Assembly: GCA_025618425.1 (NCBI GenBank)
Contig: CM046839.1
Span: 2,666,831 to 2,730,830, forward strand
From: Heliocidaris tuberculata
Taxonomy: Eukaryota; Echinodermata; Echinoidea; Camarodonta; Echinometridae
DNA length: 64,000 nt
Direction of reading: 5' to 3'
The position numbers were made by a program, and so were the translations under genes. Numbering within the stretch: position 1 is the first letter of the stretch; each line of letters opens with the position of its first letter. Of this stretch, positions 43,670 through 56,969 are shown in pieces. The notes below the pieces were generated by a model. The model had not been told where the DNA came from. It made no database searches and was given only the letters and a program-made list of their open reading frames with translations.

Positions 43670-45890
43670 GTAGGTTAATAGCATTCATTTCGTATGCTTC
43701 CTTATCATGTTTTGCCAGAAAGCAATGTAAGAACCATGAGTATCGATGTACAATCATTTTCACCGCAAGGTTAATATTTCTATTTTAGATTGCTGTCCTC
43801 GAGTATGAAAATAATCCGCCACGAAGGATCGATAATGAAGCATCTTAAAGAGAAAGTTCAGTTCTGTAGAGGTAAAAAAATAATTTGAGAGCTTTCTCAT
43901 TATATTTGTATTAGTTTGGATTAAGAATATATAGAAGAAATGTCCCATGAGAAGGATAGCTTTTCAAATGCCCCTCATTCGACATGTGACAGGAAATAGT
44001 TGAAAAGTTTATACCAAATCTTTATGCTACATGTGTGTGTAGTCCCATAATATACACATTTCTGTGTCTATTTTATTTTGCCTGATTCAAAACCTCACAG
44101 TATACACCAATTCTTCATGTTCTAAGTAATCAACTTTACCAAATAGCTTTCAGACAGTTTCTTTCATAATGATAATGATAATGATTTTTTTTTAATCGCT
44201 TGACCAGAACTCAATTCTATCTTTATAGTCGTAACGGCACAAGAAGTACAGGACAGGGGATGGGGGTATATTCAGACCCTAGCCCATATAATATTACCCA
44301 ACTTCCTATTCATAGTTACAGTATTATTTGCGAGTCAACGTAAGCGTACAAGTTTCATTTAATATTTAGGTTTTGACAAAAATAATGCAAAATGGATATA
44401 TTATAATGTTATCTTTTGTAAATATGTCATCAACTTGACCCCCCCCCCCCAGAAAAAGTTCAGATCAAGATACTTTACTTGAGAAGTGCGGAATATACTA
44501 CTACATGAATGATCATGATTCAAAATATGTTTTCTTCTCATCTCTATTACATAATTTGGGTTTAAAATAAATCGATACGCATTCTTGTGGCCATGAAAAT
44601 TAATGAATCGGTATAGGGTTCAGTGATTATTTTTATACCTAGACCAATAGGCTGCCCTGCAATTTGATAATTACAGGTCATACACTATATCTTTTTCGCT
44701 CTGAAAAATGGCATTAGATTTTAACGTAATGCCATGCAAAATTACTTTAAATTCGAATAATCGATTTCATGATTTTCAAATGTGAATGACATTGTTCCAA
44801 CATGTTGCTTAGAATATTGCTAGAAGTTATTAAAAACAAATATGCAGCACACCAGTAAGATTATGATTAAAGCAATTTGATAATTGGCGGTTATTATAAT
44901 GCTCGCTTTTTTTTCGCCCTAAAGAGTTGTATCAGATTTCAATGCAAAGCCGTGCGAGAAAAGTAATTTTGTATTTGCAAAGAAATGATCGATTCTATAT
45001 ACCCTTCCAGTGTGAATGACATTGTTCAACAAAAAGTGGCTTAGATTATAGAAGTTATGACAACAACAAAAAAGAAAGAAAAAAAAAAGAAAAAAGAAAG
45101 CGGAGCACGCCAATGAGATTATGATTAAAACCAGTAATACAGCGACTTACAATGAAATTGGAAAGAACAAACTTTGATATTTCAATACTATTTCAGAATA
45201 TTACAATTATTCTTATAGGTCTGACTGAAAAGTCAACTTGAACAGAGCACAGTTATTTATATCAGATGAAATTAGAGCGTCATACACCCTATGATGTCAT
45301 GTTTTATGATAATTGAAAGGGCGTCATCTTTTATAAGGATGAAATGAGATCCTGTCGGTATGTTTGTGGTATGGTATAGTTAAAATAATCATAATTTGAT
45401 TTAAAATGACTGAAGACAAGGCAAAGCACAACACTTCATATGGATTTCAACCCACATTTGTTGGTTAGATCATTATGATTATGTAGAAACCTTACGTATT
45501 GAGGTTAAATATCATCAAAGAGTATAAACACAAGGGACTTGCATATCTTCATTAATAAAGTCAGAGGAAAGCTTCAGAAAGCATAGCAACCCCTTCTGAG
45601 ATCCTAACTCGCCCCGTATAATCGAATAGAAGGAGAAAACAGATCGCCTCCCCGGCCATTCCATCGATCGACAGACGTGACATTTTTGAGAGAACTTCGT
45701 TTGCGCCCAGTCGTCTTTTGACGATAGTATATCATACAAGATAAACGTTTCCTACAAAATGTCTTTCTTCCACTTCCACCAAGCCTAAGGCGAAAATCTG
45801 TCTTGTTTGGGGTGGTCTGTGTCCATGGCCTTGTTGGGTTGAATGTCAGTCATTTCGGTCTTGAAAAATAATACCTTGCTAAGCGAAGTC
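43670..45890. other. Intergenic sequence, nothing recognised
   Basis: AT-rich. Two segments (about 44660-44900 and 44900-45130) share CAATGC-A-GCCATGC/GCCGTGC, GTGAATGACATTGTTC and AGATTATGATTAAA, a weak diverged duplication of about 240 bp. No exon signals stand out. Confidence 0.45.
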
Positions 45891-45895
45891 GAGTG

Positions 45896-46200
<305 letters not shown>

Positions 46201-46209
46201 CTGTAGAGA

Positions 46210-48885
46210 AAGAGAGGAGTGATCTGTAGTTTTAAATATGTGATAGTGAAAGATAAAACTGGGAAAGTATAAATGATTTGTTTGACTATAGTAATGTCAT
46301 CTAAATGGTAATCACGATAATGAATAATATTATAAATCTTATATTTTAAATAATGAAATAAAAAAAAGTTATTACACGCTTAACAAGGATGAAAAAAATG
46401 TTTTTAAAATTAATTTCTGTCCATGAATATAGTATAACAAAATATACTGTATATTAAAAATTGTTTGTTGTTCAAAATTCGAATTCAAATTCAAATTCAA
46501 ATTCATGTCACGTGCATGCGGACCACATAATAATAACGTGTGTTTGTAGCTGACATGTCGCTTTAAGCACATATTCCTACAAATTCATGATTTGATTGGG
46601 CAACATGTTTGAGGAAACAAAATCATCGAGCAGGCGAATAGACGGTGCATGGAGACGCACCTTACCAGTTTAACGAATTCAATCGCTTTCCTCGCCAAAT
46701 TCAATCCGAGAAATTGATTAATTCGTATGTAGTTTCTAATCGTCTGTCAATACCCAAATTGAAATCTACATTTGAGAAACTTGCGGGGTGTTGTGTGCCT
46801 TGTTTTTAATTTTGATAGACTCCTACTGAACAGAATTATAATTATGTAGGTCATACGGTGCATAAGTTTTTAACTGGAAGAAGATTAATTCACTCCAGCA
46901 TTAAAATGGACGAAGTTATGTAATGTCAAACATTTCAAAAGCATGTTACCTTTTTTTTTTTCAAAACTAGTGGTTGGGTTGAGTTGAGAAGAAGAAGAAC
47001 AAAAATGCTTCCACAAAACTGCACTGAAGATGTATACACGAAATCAGTTGTCCAAATCATCAAATTGCTGCTGTATAAGGTGTGAAAACGAGGTAAATAG
47101 TGTAACCCTTTCAATCAGTTGAAAGAATATTGCAAATCATTTCCGAATAATTAATGTTTATATGTGAAAAAAGGGAGAAGTTCTCTCCTTTATGACATAT
47201 TTTTTGTTTCTTTTTTTCAATAATTTTAGCAAACACAAATATGAAACTCTCAGTTATTAACAAAAAATGCCAATTTTCAGAATAATTATTTCAAGCGGAT
47301 TTTGCGTGAATTTTTAAAAATTAAATCTGTTACCTCATAATATTCCACCTTCGTTTCACACTCAATGCTTGAAAAAAAAATCATAGTAAATTTCCAAATT
47401 AAATAATTAATTTTTTATTTTAGACAACTGTTCGTAATTTCTAATTTTTACATGCAAAACACCTTAGTATGCTTAAAGCTTAAGTGATGCACTGTCATGC
47501 AGCATAGTCACTGGAGTTTGTGGAAGCGTTATTCATTCGTAATAATAGTAATAGCCAGCTGGAGGCAAACATTAATTCTAAATCCCTTTCCATGTTTTTA
47601 TAATTAGTTTCATTCAAAGCGTGTCATTCCGTGTTTCGGGAGACCATCTTCTTAAAACAGTAGAGTAGAGACTTCTTTTCCACAAGTTAATTGTAAAAGC
47701 CGAACTGCAGTAAATTGGTACAAATCTGGAAAGGATTGACAATACTTTTTCATCTTGCCTTGAAAAGAGCATGTGAAGTTTAGATTAGGAACCAACAAGC
47801 GATTCGAAATATTTTTCTTTGATCCAAATAAAACAGCAAGATACTATTTTTTTCTACTCGGTTTACTACTTCTAAAAAAACGATAATAAACACATGGGAG
47901 TGGGAAAAATATTTCGGTATAATCTGAACATGACATTTTTGTACTCAACAAAAATGAATATACATGCTTTATTTGATATACATTTTAAAATCTAAAATAT
48001 TTAAGCGAAATAAAAAAAACCCCCAGATTTTTAATTTATGTACTTGCATGGAATTAATGTGAATTTGATCACATTGCATTGCCTCAATGATTAGCAGTAC
48101 ACGACCTAACCTCCTGTCACACTGACAAACTGACTCTAAACAGAGCGGTGATCGATAGAATCTTGGTCATTCGGGGTGACGTTATTTTTTTGTTTGGTCT
48201 ATTGTCGGTTTGTGCTTGTCTCATCGGTTTGACAGGTTACTTCGGACAACAGCGGTTGCATCTGATTATCATGACACCTGTATGATGTAATGGTAGATTA
48301 TACTTTGAATCCAGGCTTTCCTGTGCTCTCAAAGTCATGATAATTTCGAGGGAATCAAAGTATCTCGTGAAAGCTTTGCTGGGTATATGTACTCGGTCAT
48401 CACTCATCATCTCTAGATTGACAAGATATCGAACGAAGAAAGAAAGGATCGAGTTCCTTCGAAGACAGATTCTCAGGAGTAATCAAACTGCCAGATAGAA
48501 TCGAGACAGACATTTTCCCCTTTTATGAATATACATGAAAAAGACGCGATTTCATATTAGTAGGACCTATGCGTCGGATTAGAATAATGTAATTCATTCA
48601 CTCTTCATTTGGCTTAGAATGTGTAATAGAAAATATCCTGAAACTGAATGGTGAACATTTTTGTCAGGGAAAAATACATGTTCATTTTCATTTTCAAAAG
48701 GTATGATATTCGTATCGCAGTACGAATAACACCTAAAATCATGATCGTAGACATCATTGGAATTAGAGGAATAATATCAAATAAAGTGAACAATATATAG
48801 AGTTGGGTTGGTTTATTTGTGGTATAACAATACATTAAAAAAAAAAAATCGGCGGGTAATTGAGCATTGCACATCCACCATACAA
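46210..48885. other. Intergenic sequence, nothing recognised
   Basis: AT-rich with an (AATTCA)n patch at about 46480-46505. No coding, RNA or element boundary was recognised. Confidence 0.45.
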
Positions 48886-49402
48886 ATGCACAAGGGGCGT
48901 AGCGTGAGTCAGGCCACTGGGGGGGGGGGGGTACTGGCATCATGGGAGAGGAGGAGGGGGGCAATGGTCTTACTCGGTGAATGAAATGGGAATTAACAAA
49001 ACCATCGATTAGGGGAAGGATGCGGAAGGGTTCTTGTCATTTTCTTTTCTCTCTTTCTTCTTTTTTTTCGCAATTCGATGGGAGTGCTCCAGTTATCCCA
49101 AAGTAGCTACGCCCTGCATACTAGTATACGGGTATATATAGAAGGTCACACGACTGTCTGATTGAGATGGGAATTGATTGCGCTCAGGGAAGGGCTGAGG
49201 AGACCAAGGGACTCAATCACGAGATTGGGGCTACTTCGGGTCATTCTCCATCAAGACGGTCAGCAGGGATGCTTTTATGCTTTGTACTCTGTGGAAATAC
49301 AGTATTAAGAAGTGGTCCGGAGTATTGATGGAATTTGATGATTATTTTCTTCCAACGCTACTGATAAAATTTTTGGGGAATATTTTCAGTGATGGTGATG
49401 GT

Positions 49403-49631
49403 CAGTGGCGTAGCTTAAGGGAAGGGGTACGGGGGACACCCACCAAATAGCGCAAAAAGGAGAGGGGGAAATGAACCAAAACGCTACGACCCCTCCCACA
49501 CCCGTTGCCCGTTGTATTTCATTCACCATAGAAGACCGGTATACACCCCCCCCCCCCACACACACACACACACACACGCACACACATGATGCCGGTGCCC
49601 CCATGATGTCTGCATCCATGCTACGCCACTG
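49403..49631. mobile_element. hAT-like MITE
   Basis: A perfect 12-bp inverted repeat CAGTGGCGTAGC / GCTACGCCACTG. Flanking 8-mers GTGATGGT and ACAATGGT agree at 5 of 8, so the duplication is decayed. It contains poly-C and (CA)n at 49546-49582. Related words GGCGTAGC occur near 48896 and 50526. Confidence 0.6.
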
Positions 49632-50598
49632 ACAATGGTAATGGTGGTGATACAATGATTGTCGTCGTGACTATCCCTCGAGATCCACCATCATGACGTT
49701 CCATTAAATGACATTCGTCTGGCTTTGAAAGTTCGTCATTCGTGGCAGACATGATGTGGAGTGGATGTGTGGAAGGACTACTAGTTTTACTATAAGATCC
49801 AGAAAGCGGAGCGATCAATATTGAGGAGGGGGAATAGAAAAAGGAGAGAGAGAGAAAAAAAAACGGGTTGTGGGATTTCCAATTTGCTGACAGAGCTTCA
49901 CATTTTAACAAAAAACAAACAAACAAACAAATAAATAAACTAACCTACAAATGGCCATTGATTTTTGTAGACTCGCCGTTAGCCTATAATTTTTTTTTTA
50001 ATGCCCCTACACCCCCTGATCAGACTTTGCTTGTTTCGGCAGCATCTCTTCCCGTTTCCTTCTCCTTTTGTTCAATTTAACACATCTAGGTCGCTTCTCT
50101 TTGTCAGATGAGTTTATTCTTAACTATCTATTTATTATTCATTTGGCAGAAATGGCGGCTATACACATTTATACATTATTATTATTTATACATGTGTAAT
50201 CAAATCTTATGAGCTCAATACCCTGGTTGCACCACATAGGCTAGAATGCCTTGATTTCCCAAACGACAATGTTGATTGAAAATATTTATGACACCGTTAT
50301 ATTAGCTGAATCATAGATGAACGCATTTAGGCTAGCAAACATAAATGCAATATTTGTCTTTTCCCCCATTCCCCTGTTCTCGTGAGGCTTCTGATATAAA
50401 CCTAAATGTTAACGAACTTGTCCTTTTCTTCAATCGATAATGTTAATGTATTCATATCAAAACGGTACAGCTTATTGATTGAAACGACCATAGTGGACAG
50501 GTGTCCTGGTATCAAAACACTGAGAGGCGTAGCTTGGGTTCAGACTTTAAGGAGGAAAAGGTATCATTGGGGGGGGGGCACTGATGTTACTAAATCGT

Positions 50599-50672
50599 CT
50601 GCTGAGAGCCAGAAGGGCACTATAACTCACATACTTCTACAAACAGTAAAAGCCCTTCTGGCTCTATAGCAG
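50599..50672. repeat. GAGCCAGAAGGGC hairpin repeat, copy 3
   Basis: CTGCTGAGAGCCAGAAGGGC pairs with GCCCTTCTGGCTCTATAGCAG over about 20 bp. The loop is about 33 nt and includes ACTCACATACTTCTACAAAC, similar to copy 1. Confidence 0.75.
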
Positions 50673-50920
50673 GCGAAATGCAAATTAACAAGTTCATCAT
50701 AGAGGGAGGTGTGGGAGGTCTTCTTTCTACGTTCCTTCCTCCCCCCCCCCCCCATCTCCATTGTTTCCTCCCTATATCTACTTTCCTTCCCTTCTCTTTT
50801 GTTTTCGCCCATTAAGGGGCGGTAGGAGCCCCCTGTGTCCTCCCCCGTAGTTACTTCACTCATAACACCTAACAATCGAGTATCCATGCATGTATATATT
50901 TAGCTAGTTATGGCAATCAT

Positions 50921-51080
50921 GAATTGAATTGAATTTTATTATGAAACATCAGTGATTTACATCAATATTCTGTTCATATATATATATAACTGTATAATGT
51001 GAAAGGAAATGAGAGAATATGTTATTTCCTTACAATTATATATATATAAATTTATGTAAATTTACCCCCGAGAGTTGCCG
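50921..51080 (-). repeat. Possible LINE tail, minus orientation
   Basis: TGAATTGAATTGAATTTTATT is the inverse of an AATAAAATTCAATTCA tail as at 37912-37949. Only the end is recognisable. Confidence 0.35.
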
Positions 51081-51269
51081 ATGCTATAGTATTAGAACAA
51101 ATTTCTCGAACATTGTAAATAATTAATTCTAATACATGAATCCGCCATGGATCTAGCTAGGCATGCGGCTTTTCATTGTTCAATACTCCCCTGTCCCTCA
51201 AAGAAAAGGAATACATTAACTGCGAAAGGGGTTGCAAGGGCTGCCTGTCGGTGTTTGTACCTGGTGTAG

Positions 51270-51350
51270 CCGAATACCAGTGGTTAAGGCGTTTGGCGTA
51301 CAGTGCCAAAGACCCGGGTTTGACTCCCAGCGGAGACAGTTTTTGCAAAC
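51270..51350 (+). repeat. tRNA-derived SINE head
   Basis: A-box-like ACCAGTGGTTAAGG and B-box-like CCCGGGTTTGACTCCC at about 51314-51328 in tRNA spacing. No pairing acceptor ends. Confidence 0.5.
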
Positions 51351-51446
51351 CCTGCAGTTATTTCCACAAAAAGGAAGTCAGTAAGGAGGAACAATGAATT
51401 TAGCTACGCAAATTATTTCTCTCATTCAATTGAATTGATTTCTCAC

Positions 51447-51448
<2 letters not shown>

Positions 51449-51498
<50 letters not shown>
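51449..51498 (+). repeat. (AT)n microsatellite
   Basis: About 24 AT units without interruption. Confidence 0.95.
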
Positions 51499-51502
<4 letters not shown>

Positions 51503-51599
51503 TACAAATAGTTCTGTATAACAGAAGTATAACTAAATATGTCAAATGCGGGTATATACCCCCCCCAAAAAAAAAAAATACCATGGAAAAGTATGAAGA

Positions 51600-54500
51600 G
51601 TGAATTCATAATAATTTAGGATAGTATCCTAAAAGATACTGTGCATTAATTTCTACGGAAATATACACAACTAGCTTTGCAATGAAACAATGAAACATTG
51701 TCCAGTAAACTCTATTTTCTTTCTCTTTCTTGTCACCATTTTTTTTCCAGTGGAAGATGAATTTTTGTATTTTTATTTTCAAATTCAAATATTAACGATA
51801 AATGTCTCCTTCTGAGTTGTATCTTTGTCCTTGTATTTTCTTTCGTTTCCTCTCAAAACTTTCATTTCCTACCAATTTATTCTTTAAAATGATAGTTTCT
51901 TTATTAATCATCCTTGCTTCTTCCTCATCGGATAAATTACCTTACATATAAAAAAGAAGTTGTTCTATACGATACCAATGTAATTTCCTCTTTCCGATTA
52001 ACCTCTTTTCCTCTTTTCTAATCTTTCAATCTCTCCCTTTCTTCCCTCCTACATCTCTCGTCGAAGTAACATCACGTTACTATATAGCCTATAGTTGTTA
52101 ACTACTCCTGAATCTGGGGGCTATAAAAGACCGCGAATCACTGAGCAATCGAAGTCGTATTTGTACGTCTGGTCATCGATCGCACCATGACGGATTTAAT
52201 GAAAAGGGAAGAGGGCGAAGAAGCATGCACTAGAATCAGAGAGAAAGGAAATAGTTAGGGGAAGGAACGGAAAGGAGATGAGATCAGGATGAGGATTAAC
52301 AAGAAAAGAGCAATTAATAATATCCGAACTAGGTCATCTGATACTATTGTACGCAAAACTTTCATCTCATGTACGAATATGTATGTAAAGACAGGAGCAA
52401 CGTAGTTAATTTTATAGATGGGCTGTTAATTCGTTACCCCAAAGTAAATTTTGATTTATCTCATTTTATAATTTACAATTGCAAAAGTTGGGTCTGTTAG
52501 ATTTTAGTATTATAGTTGCACTGATTTCATATATATTCAGATTTTACTGCATGTTAGAATAAAAATCCTTTAAAATCTGAATTTGATTTTAAGACCTTAA
52601 ACAGAAGTATGTCTACCCACTTACCTGGCAGAACCCCCCCCCCCCCCATCCAGAAAATAGAACTACACTTCTGCCTTTGAAAGTTGAATTCAATCTTCTT
52701 TCAATGAGGCTTGACTGATTTCATATTAACGTTTTTCACTACTGAATATTTCTACCTAAATCCATGCATTTTTAAAATTTGATTTAATTTTGGTTCATCT
52801 AGTTCATCTATTTCCATATACATCATCATACATTTGCAAACTTTCAACATGTATGGCCTCATAAAATCATACACAGAAAATGGGGTCGTCATAAAAGCGC
52901 AGCTTGAGAATTTTTTCGCATTATAGCAAACCAGCTGCTACCGTTTAAGGTGTAAAAAAGGAGAGACTAATTTGACATAATGTATCGACCTCCTCCGGGG
53001 ACATGCAACTTCAACATGTTTAAAGAAAACCATAATGTCAGCGAAGAACATTCACACCTGATTGGTGAGAAAAGTCACCAAAAGTGTTGATTTAGATCAA
53101 TCTCCATTAAACCCGCCAGTGATATGCACGTTATATTAATGTCATCCTCAGCTCAGGAAGTAAAAGAGGGTTAAACCTATCCATGCAAACATATATATTG
53201 GGTTGTAACAACGATGGAAATCATATTATAAATCAAAATTAAAAATTGAATCTTGAACCCAATTTGTAGATTATGTTGCAAGTTTGATTTCTGATACCAA
53301 GAGCGTTGATAAAAATATAGATAAGGACGGAAGTGAGAGGTATACTCATCATACTTATGATGTGGTCACTGCTTGGACACCGGAGGAGCATGGGCGCTTA
53401 TCTCCATTGGGGGGGGGGGGGGGGGGGGAGGGGTGACAGAAGTGAAAGAGAGGGAGTAAAACAAAAAATGAGATGAAAATAGACTTTCCTTTCTTCAGAG
53501 ACGTTTTCTCCAACATCTTCGCATTTCGTCTATTTTTCTATTTGATTTTTAGTATCTGTTATTTTTTGTTGGTGTTTGATACTTTCTTGTATATTTGAAA
53601 ATAATCCCCCAAAACGGATTTTATTTCTGTAAATTGATTTGATTTTTGATTTGATTTGATTCCACTTCATAAGATAAGTGCCCCCTTCCGGGACTGGATC
53701 CACACCACGCCATCGACTGTGATGATGAGATCGAAAGACGCGATACACCTCCGCACATATAAACCCCTCAATCATTTTGAAAAAGAGTGATCTGATACTT
53801 AAAATCTGCGCTATTGCCCTGCCTAATTTTCAAATTTGTTTCAACACCAATTTATTGTCACATTGTTGATGATCGATTGTATTCCAGCAAGCCTTGGTTG
53901 ACATAACATAGTGATAAATTACAATATTTGAAGCGCTCCTAGTAAAAATATACAAATATCGCGTATAATTACCGACCCCAGGGAAATAAAGCATGCAGAA
54001 GATTACCTGTATGAAAGATTTTTAAAATCCATGAAAATAAGCCCCAATTTATACCTGGAATAAAGATCGCCTTCAGGCGTTGGTATATCAATATACATAA
54101 TGAGAACTATTATTCCCCTTGTGTCCATACTGATGTTTACATAACTTCATACTTCTCTTTACAAAATTGCGAACTTATGTATAGTCTTTTTGTCGTGAGT
54201 TATGATCGGCCATGGGAAATCAAAGGAAAAACATCACATCAAAAGTTATCGTAATGAAGACTTCACTGAAAAAGAAATGTTAACATGCAGTTTCTATGAA
54301 ACACGGCGTAACTGAGAGATCTTAATGATATCCATTGAAGTCTTGATTATATTCGTCATTGCAAATAAGATATGGAAAAAAATAATGAAGGACGTAATTT
54401 GGATTCGGAATCGCTCTTCATACATAATACCTCTGCTATTCCAAAGTCAGCAATAAATGCATTTCTCTGTAATTTATGTATCGTAAGTTTGACAAGAATG

Positions 54501-54600
54501 AAAATAATATAGGGTGACATGATGTTTCCAATTGAACTAGGGAAATAATATTTCCCTGGTTGAACAAAAGCAACTTACGGTATTTACACTTTGGTTTCTG
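51600..54600. other. Intergenic sequence with one promoter-like site
   Basis: Besides the TATA-like site at 52122, only poly-C (52624-52637), poly-G (53410-53427) and TTTGATTTGAT patches (53635-53660) are visible. No gene was recognised. Confidence 0.4.
52122..52258 (+). promoter_or_regulatory. Promoter-like TATA box with short leader and ORF
   Basis: TATAAAA at 52122-52128 in a CTATAAAAG context. About 60 nt downstream lies CACCATGA at 52187, a good translation-start context, opening MTDLMKREEGEEACTRIREK, which stops within 25 codons. A first exon of an unrecognised gene or chance are both possible. Confidence 0.25.
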
Positions 54601-54625
54601 GCGATTTTGTTTGCAACGGTTGGGA

Positions 54626-54676
54626 TGACACATTGAACATTGTCATTGGTAACCAAGGACAATGTTCAGTGCGTCA
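54626..54676. repeat. 51-bp near-perfect palindrome
   Basis: Symmetric about 54651: 22 of 25 base pairs match, including the uninterrupted TGAACATTGTC/GACAATGTTCA and the inner TTGGT/ACCAA. Confidence 0.85.
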
Positions 54677-54679
54677 TTT

Positions 54680-56160
54680 TTGTTTCTTTCTCATCGTATG
54701 ACACCGTTTTACTAATATAAAACCAAAATTATTCAACCAAAAACACAGGCTGCATGAATCCATACTTAATTTTGATATCCATGTCGCAATTATTAACAAT
54801 CTTTATATCAATACCATATCCCTCTTTGAGATCTTTCTTCTATATGTGTTATAGTACTGCATAATACACACATGTAAATAAACATGTATCTTTGAACATA
54901 AGCCATATTTTCAACATTTAACTTAGTTCTCTATTATTATTATTTTTTTCCCTGTATGTCATCTTTCCTGGACACACACGTGATGGCAATATGAGAATCT
55001 GTTTTGACAGGTGGCATGCATGTGTGATGGTCCCGTCGGGTAGGTGTGCAACTGTAGATGGAGTCGGTCTCAATAGCCTTAACATCATTATACAGCTGTT
55101 ATCTTTGTTCAAAGTGCCAAATGTTGTATGCTCAGTTTTTCAAAAATTTAACTTTAACTTTAACGAGATCGCCCATACCCTGCCCAGACGGGTGAAGCGA
55201 GTGACGTAAAGCCCGACGTATAAACGAGGCGGTATTACACTATACGGCCATTTACGCCAACTGATTGTTCGATTCAAGAGAATTCATTTCACAGTAAGCA
55301 GGGAACTATAGGCCCCTACAGATTATGACGACTGCACCCTGAGTTCTCACACAAAATGTTCCGTATGCACTCATTAGTGTGGGTAGATTGTTAGACCAAC
55401 TAGTGTTCCGTCGAAAGTCGATTTTCGGACAAATCCGAAACCTTGCGCTAGGCCATAGCACCCTTCTATTCTGTGCATTTATATGCCCGAATTTCCTTGA
55501 ATGGCGCAATGAATAACGCCTCGTGTTACCAGGATTTAGGAATACATTTGCATTCTTTTAAGCTTTAAGCAATTATTTACCTACATGGATATGGAAAGAC
55601 TCAGAAACGATGGTTTCATTATAATTTCATACACAGGGAGCATTGATATAAGAATGGAGAAAAATAATATTATGAACATTTTACTTGCAATTATTTAGTG
55701 GTGCATCCAGAAATAGATCGATAGTGGGGGGGGGGGGGGGGGGGTGCAATGAACCTCATCTACCGAAGTCATGCCGTCTACGCAATGCAAAGTTTAATTG
55801 TTTTTGAGAGGAGTTTCGACGCGGCGAGGACGTATACTGGCTCCACCGTATGTATTTCATACAGTCGTTGATTGGTCTGATTAAAATTAGGTCATGAAAT
55901 TCTTTGAACCAACTGGATCTTTTAAAATCGTAACCACATTGACAGATTAACCGTGATATTTAACTCTCTCGAAATACAGGTACTATAATAACGATTGCCC
56001 CATTAAGGTGCACGTAAAAATGCACAGGGCGATTTTTTATGAAGCTAATACGGATAGAGAGATATATAACTATTTTATATTCAATTATCATTGGCAGTCA
56101 TATAACAAATATAATCAATGTTGTGACTAATATTATAGACCAGATAATGTTTTGTAATTT
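54680..56160. other. Intergenic sequence, nothing recognised
   Basis: A poly-G run at about 55727-55744 and CTTTAACTTTAAC at 55150. Open frames near 54918-55209 show no family. Confidence 0.4.
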
Positions 56161-56162
56161 CT

Positions 56163-56665
56163 ACAGGGCCATATTTCTTTAGGAAGACACGATAACAGTT
56201 TTAAAATAAAAACAACAAGGAACACATAGCATTTGAAGGAATGGTATATGTCATGCAACCTCTATCGTCAGCCTGAAATTTTACAACATAATCACCATTA
56301 TACTCTCTGACTACAAAGAATATCTAAACCATTATGAATGAATAAATATATGGTATGTCATGAATTCAGATAACAAGGTGAGGGCCGTGTACAATTATCA
56401 AATAATGCTGTATATTTAATTAAAAATGTATTAGCCATTCAGGTCCTTGACAAGTCATGTCCTTCACCCTATTACCTGAATTATTTATGACATTATTCTC
56501 TCATGATGGTTTAGATATTCTTCGTGATTAGAGAGTATTCATGTATATAATGTTGATTCTGTTGTAAAATTTCAGGCTGATGATGGAGATTGCATGACTC
56601 CGAAACATACGATTCCTTCAAATGCTATGTGCTCTTGTTGTTTTTATTTTAAAACAGGGCCATAT
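56163..56665. mobile_element. Large foldback element with ~200-bp arms
   Basis: The left arm (from GTTTTAAAATAAAAACAACA, about 56197-56395) and right arm (about 56455-56655) are inverted copies sharing CACATAGCATTTGAAGGAAT, CAGCCTGAAATTTTACAACA and AATATCTAAACCAT. ACAGGGCCATAT stands directly repeated outside both arms (56163-56174, 56654-56665). Confidence 0.7.
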
Positions 56666-56902
56666 ATTTAATAGCTAGGGTAGCTAAGGTACACGACTAT
56701 TTTAGCAAAAACTAGATTTAAGAATATTTCCAAATCCTACGATTAAATTACAGCAATAGCAATTCAGAAAAGTATACAACATAAGTAAATGCAATAATGA
56801 TAAACCAGCTTTACTGTTAACAACAACAAAAAAATATTTTTTTGTTAAGCACAAGGAATAATGAATGTGCTCTAACCATATAGATTTGATCATTTCGCTT
56901 AC

Positions 56903-56939
56903 CATAATCATACATCCAATCCTGTTTATCTGATGCCAT
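56903..56939 (-). CDS. Candidate first coding exon, minus strand
   Basis: AAAATGGCATCAG is a good start context. It opens MASDKQDWMYDY and then G across a donor G|GTAAGC (phase 1). A following exon was not found in the remaining minus-strand sequence. The protein family was not recognised. Confidence 0.25.
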
Positions 56940-56969
56940 TTTGTCAGAGCTAGCATGGGTAAAATAGAC

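Noticed and set aside
34000..44000. LACC1, the neighbour of CCDC122 in vertebrates
   Set aside because: No laccase-domain (CHCxxC/histidine) sequence was seen upstream of CCDC122, so this gene pairing is not supported here.
54918..55112. Minus-strand frame with VAHLPDGTITHACH resembling retroelement protease/gag text
   Set aside because: Similarity is only a few residues and no further retroelement domains lie next to it.
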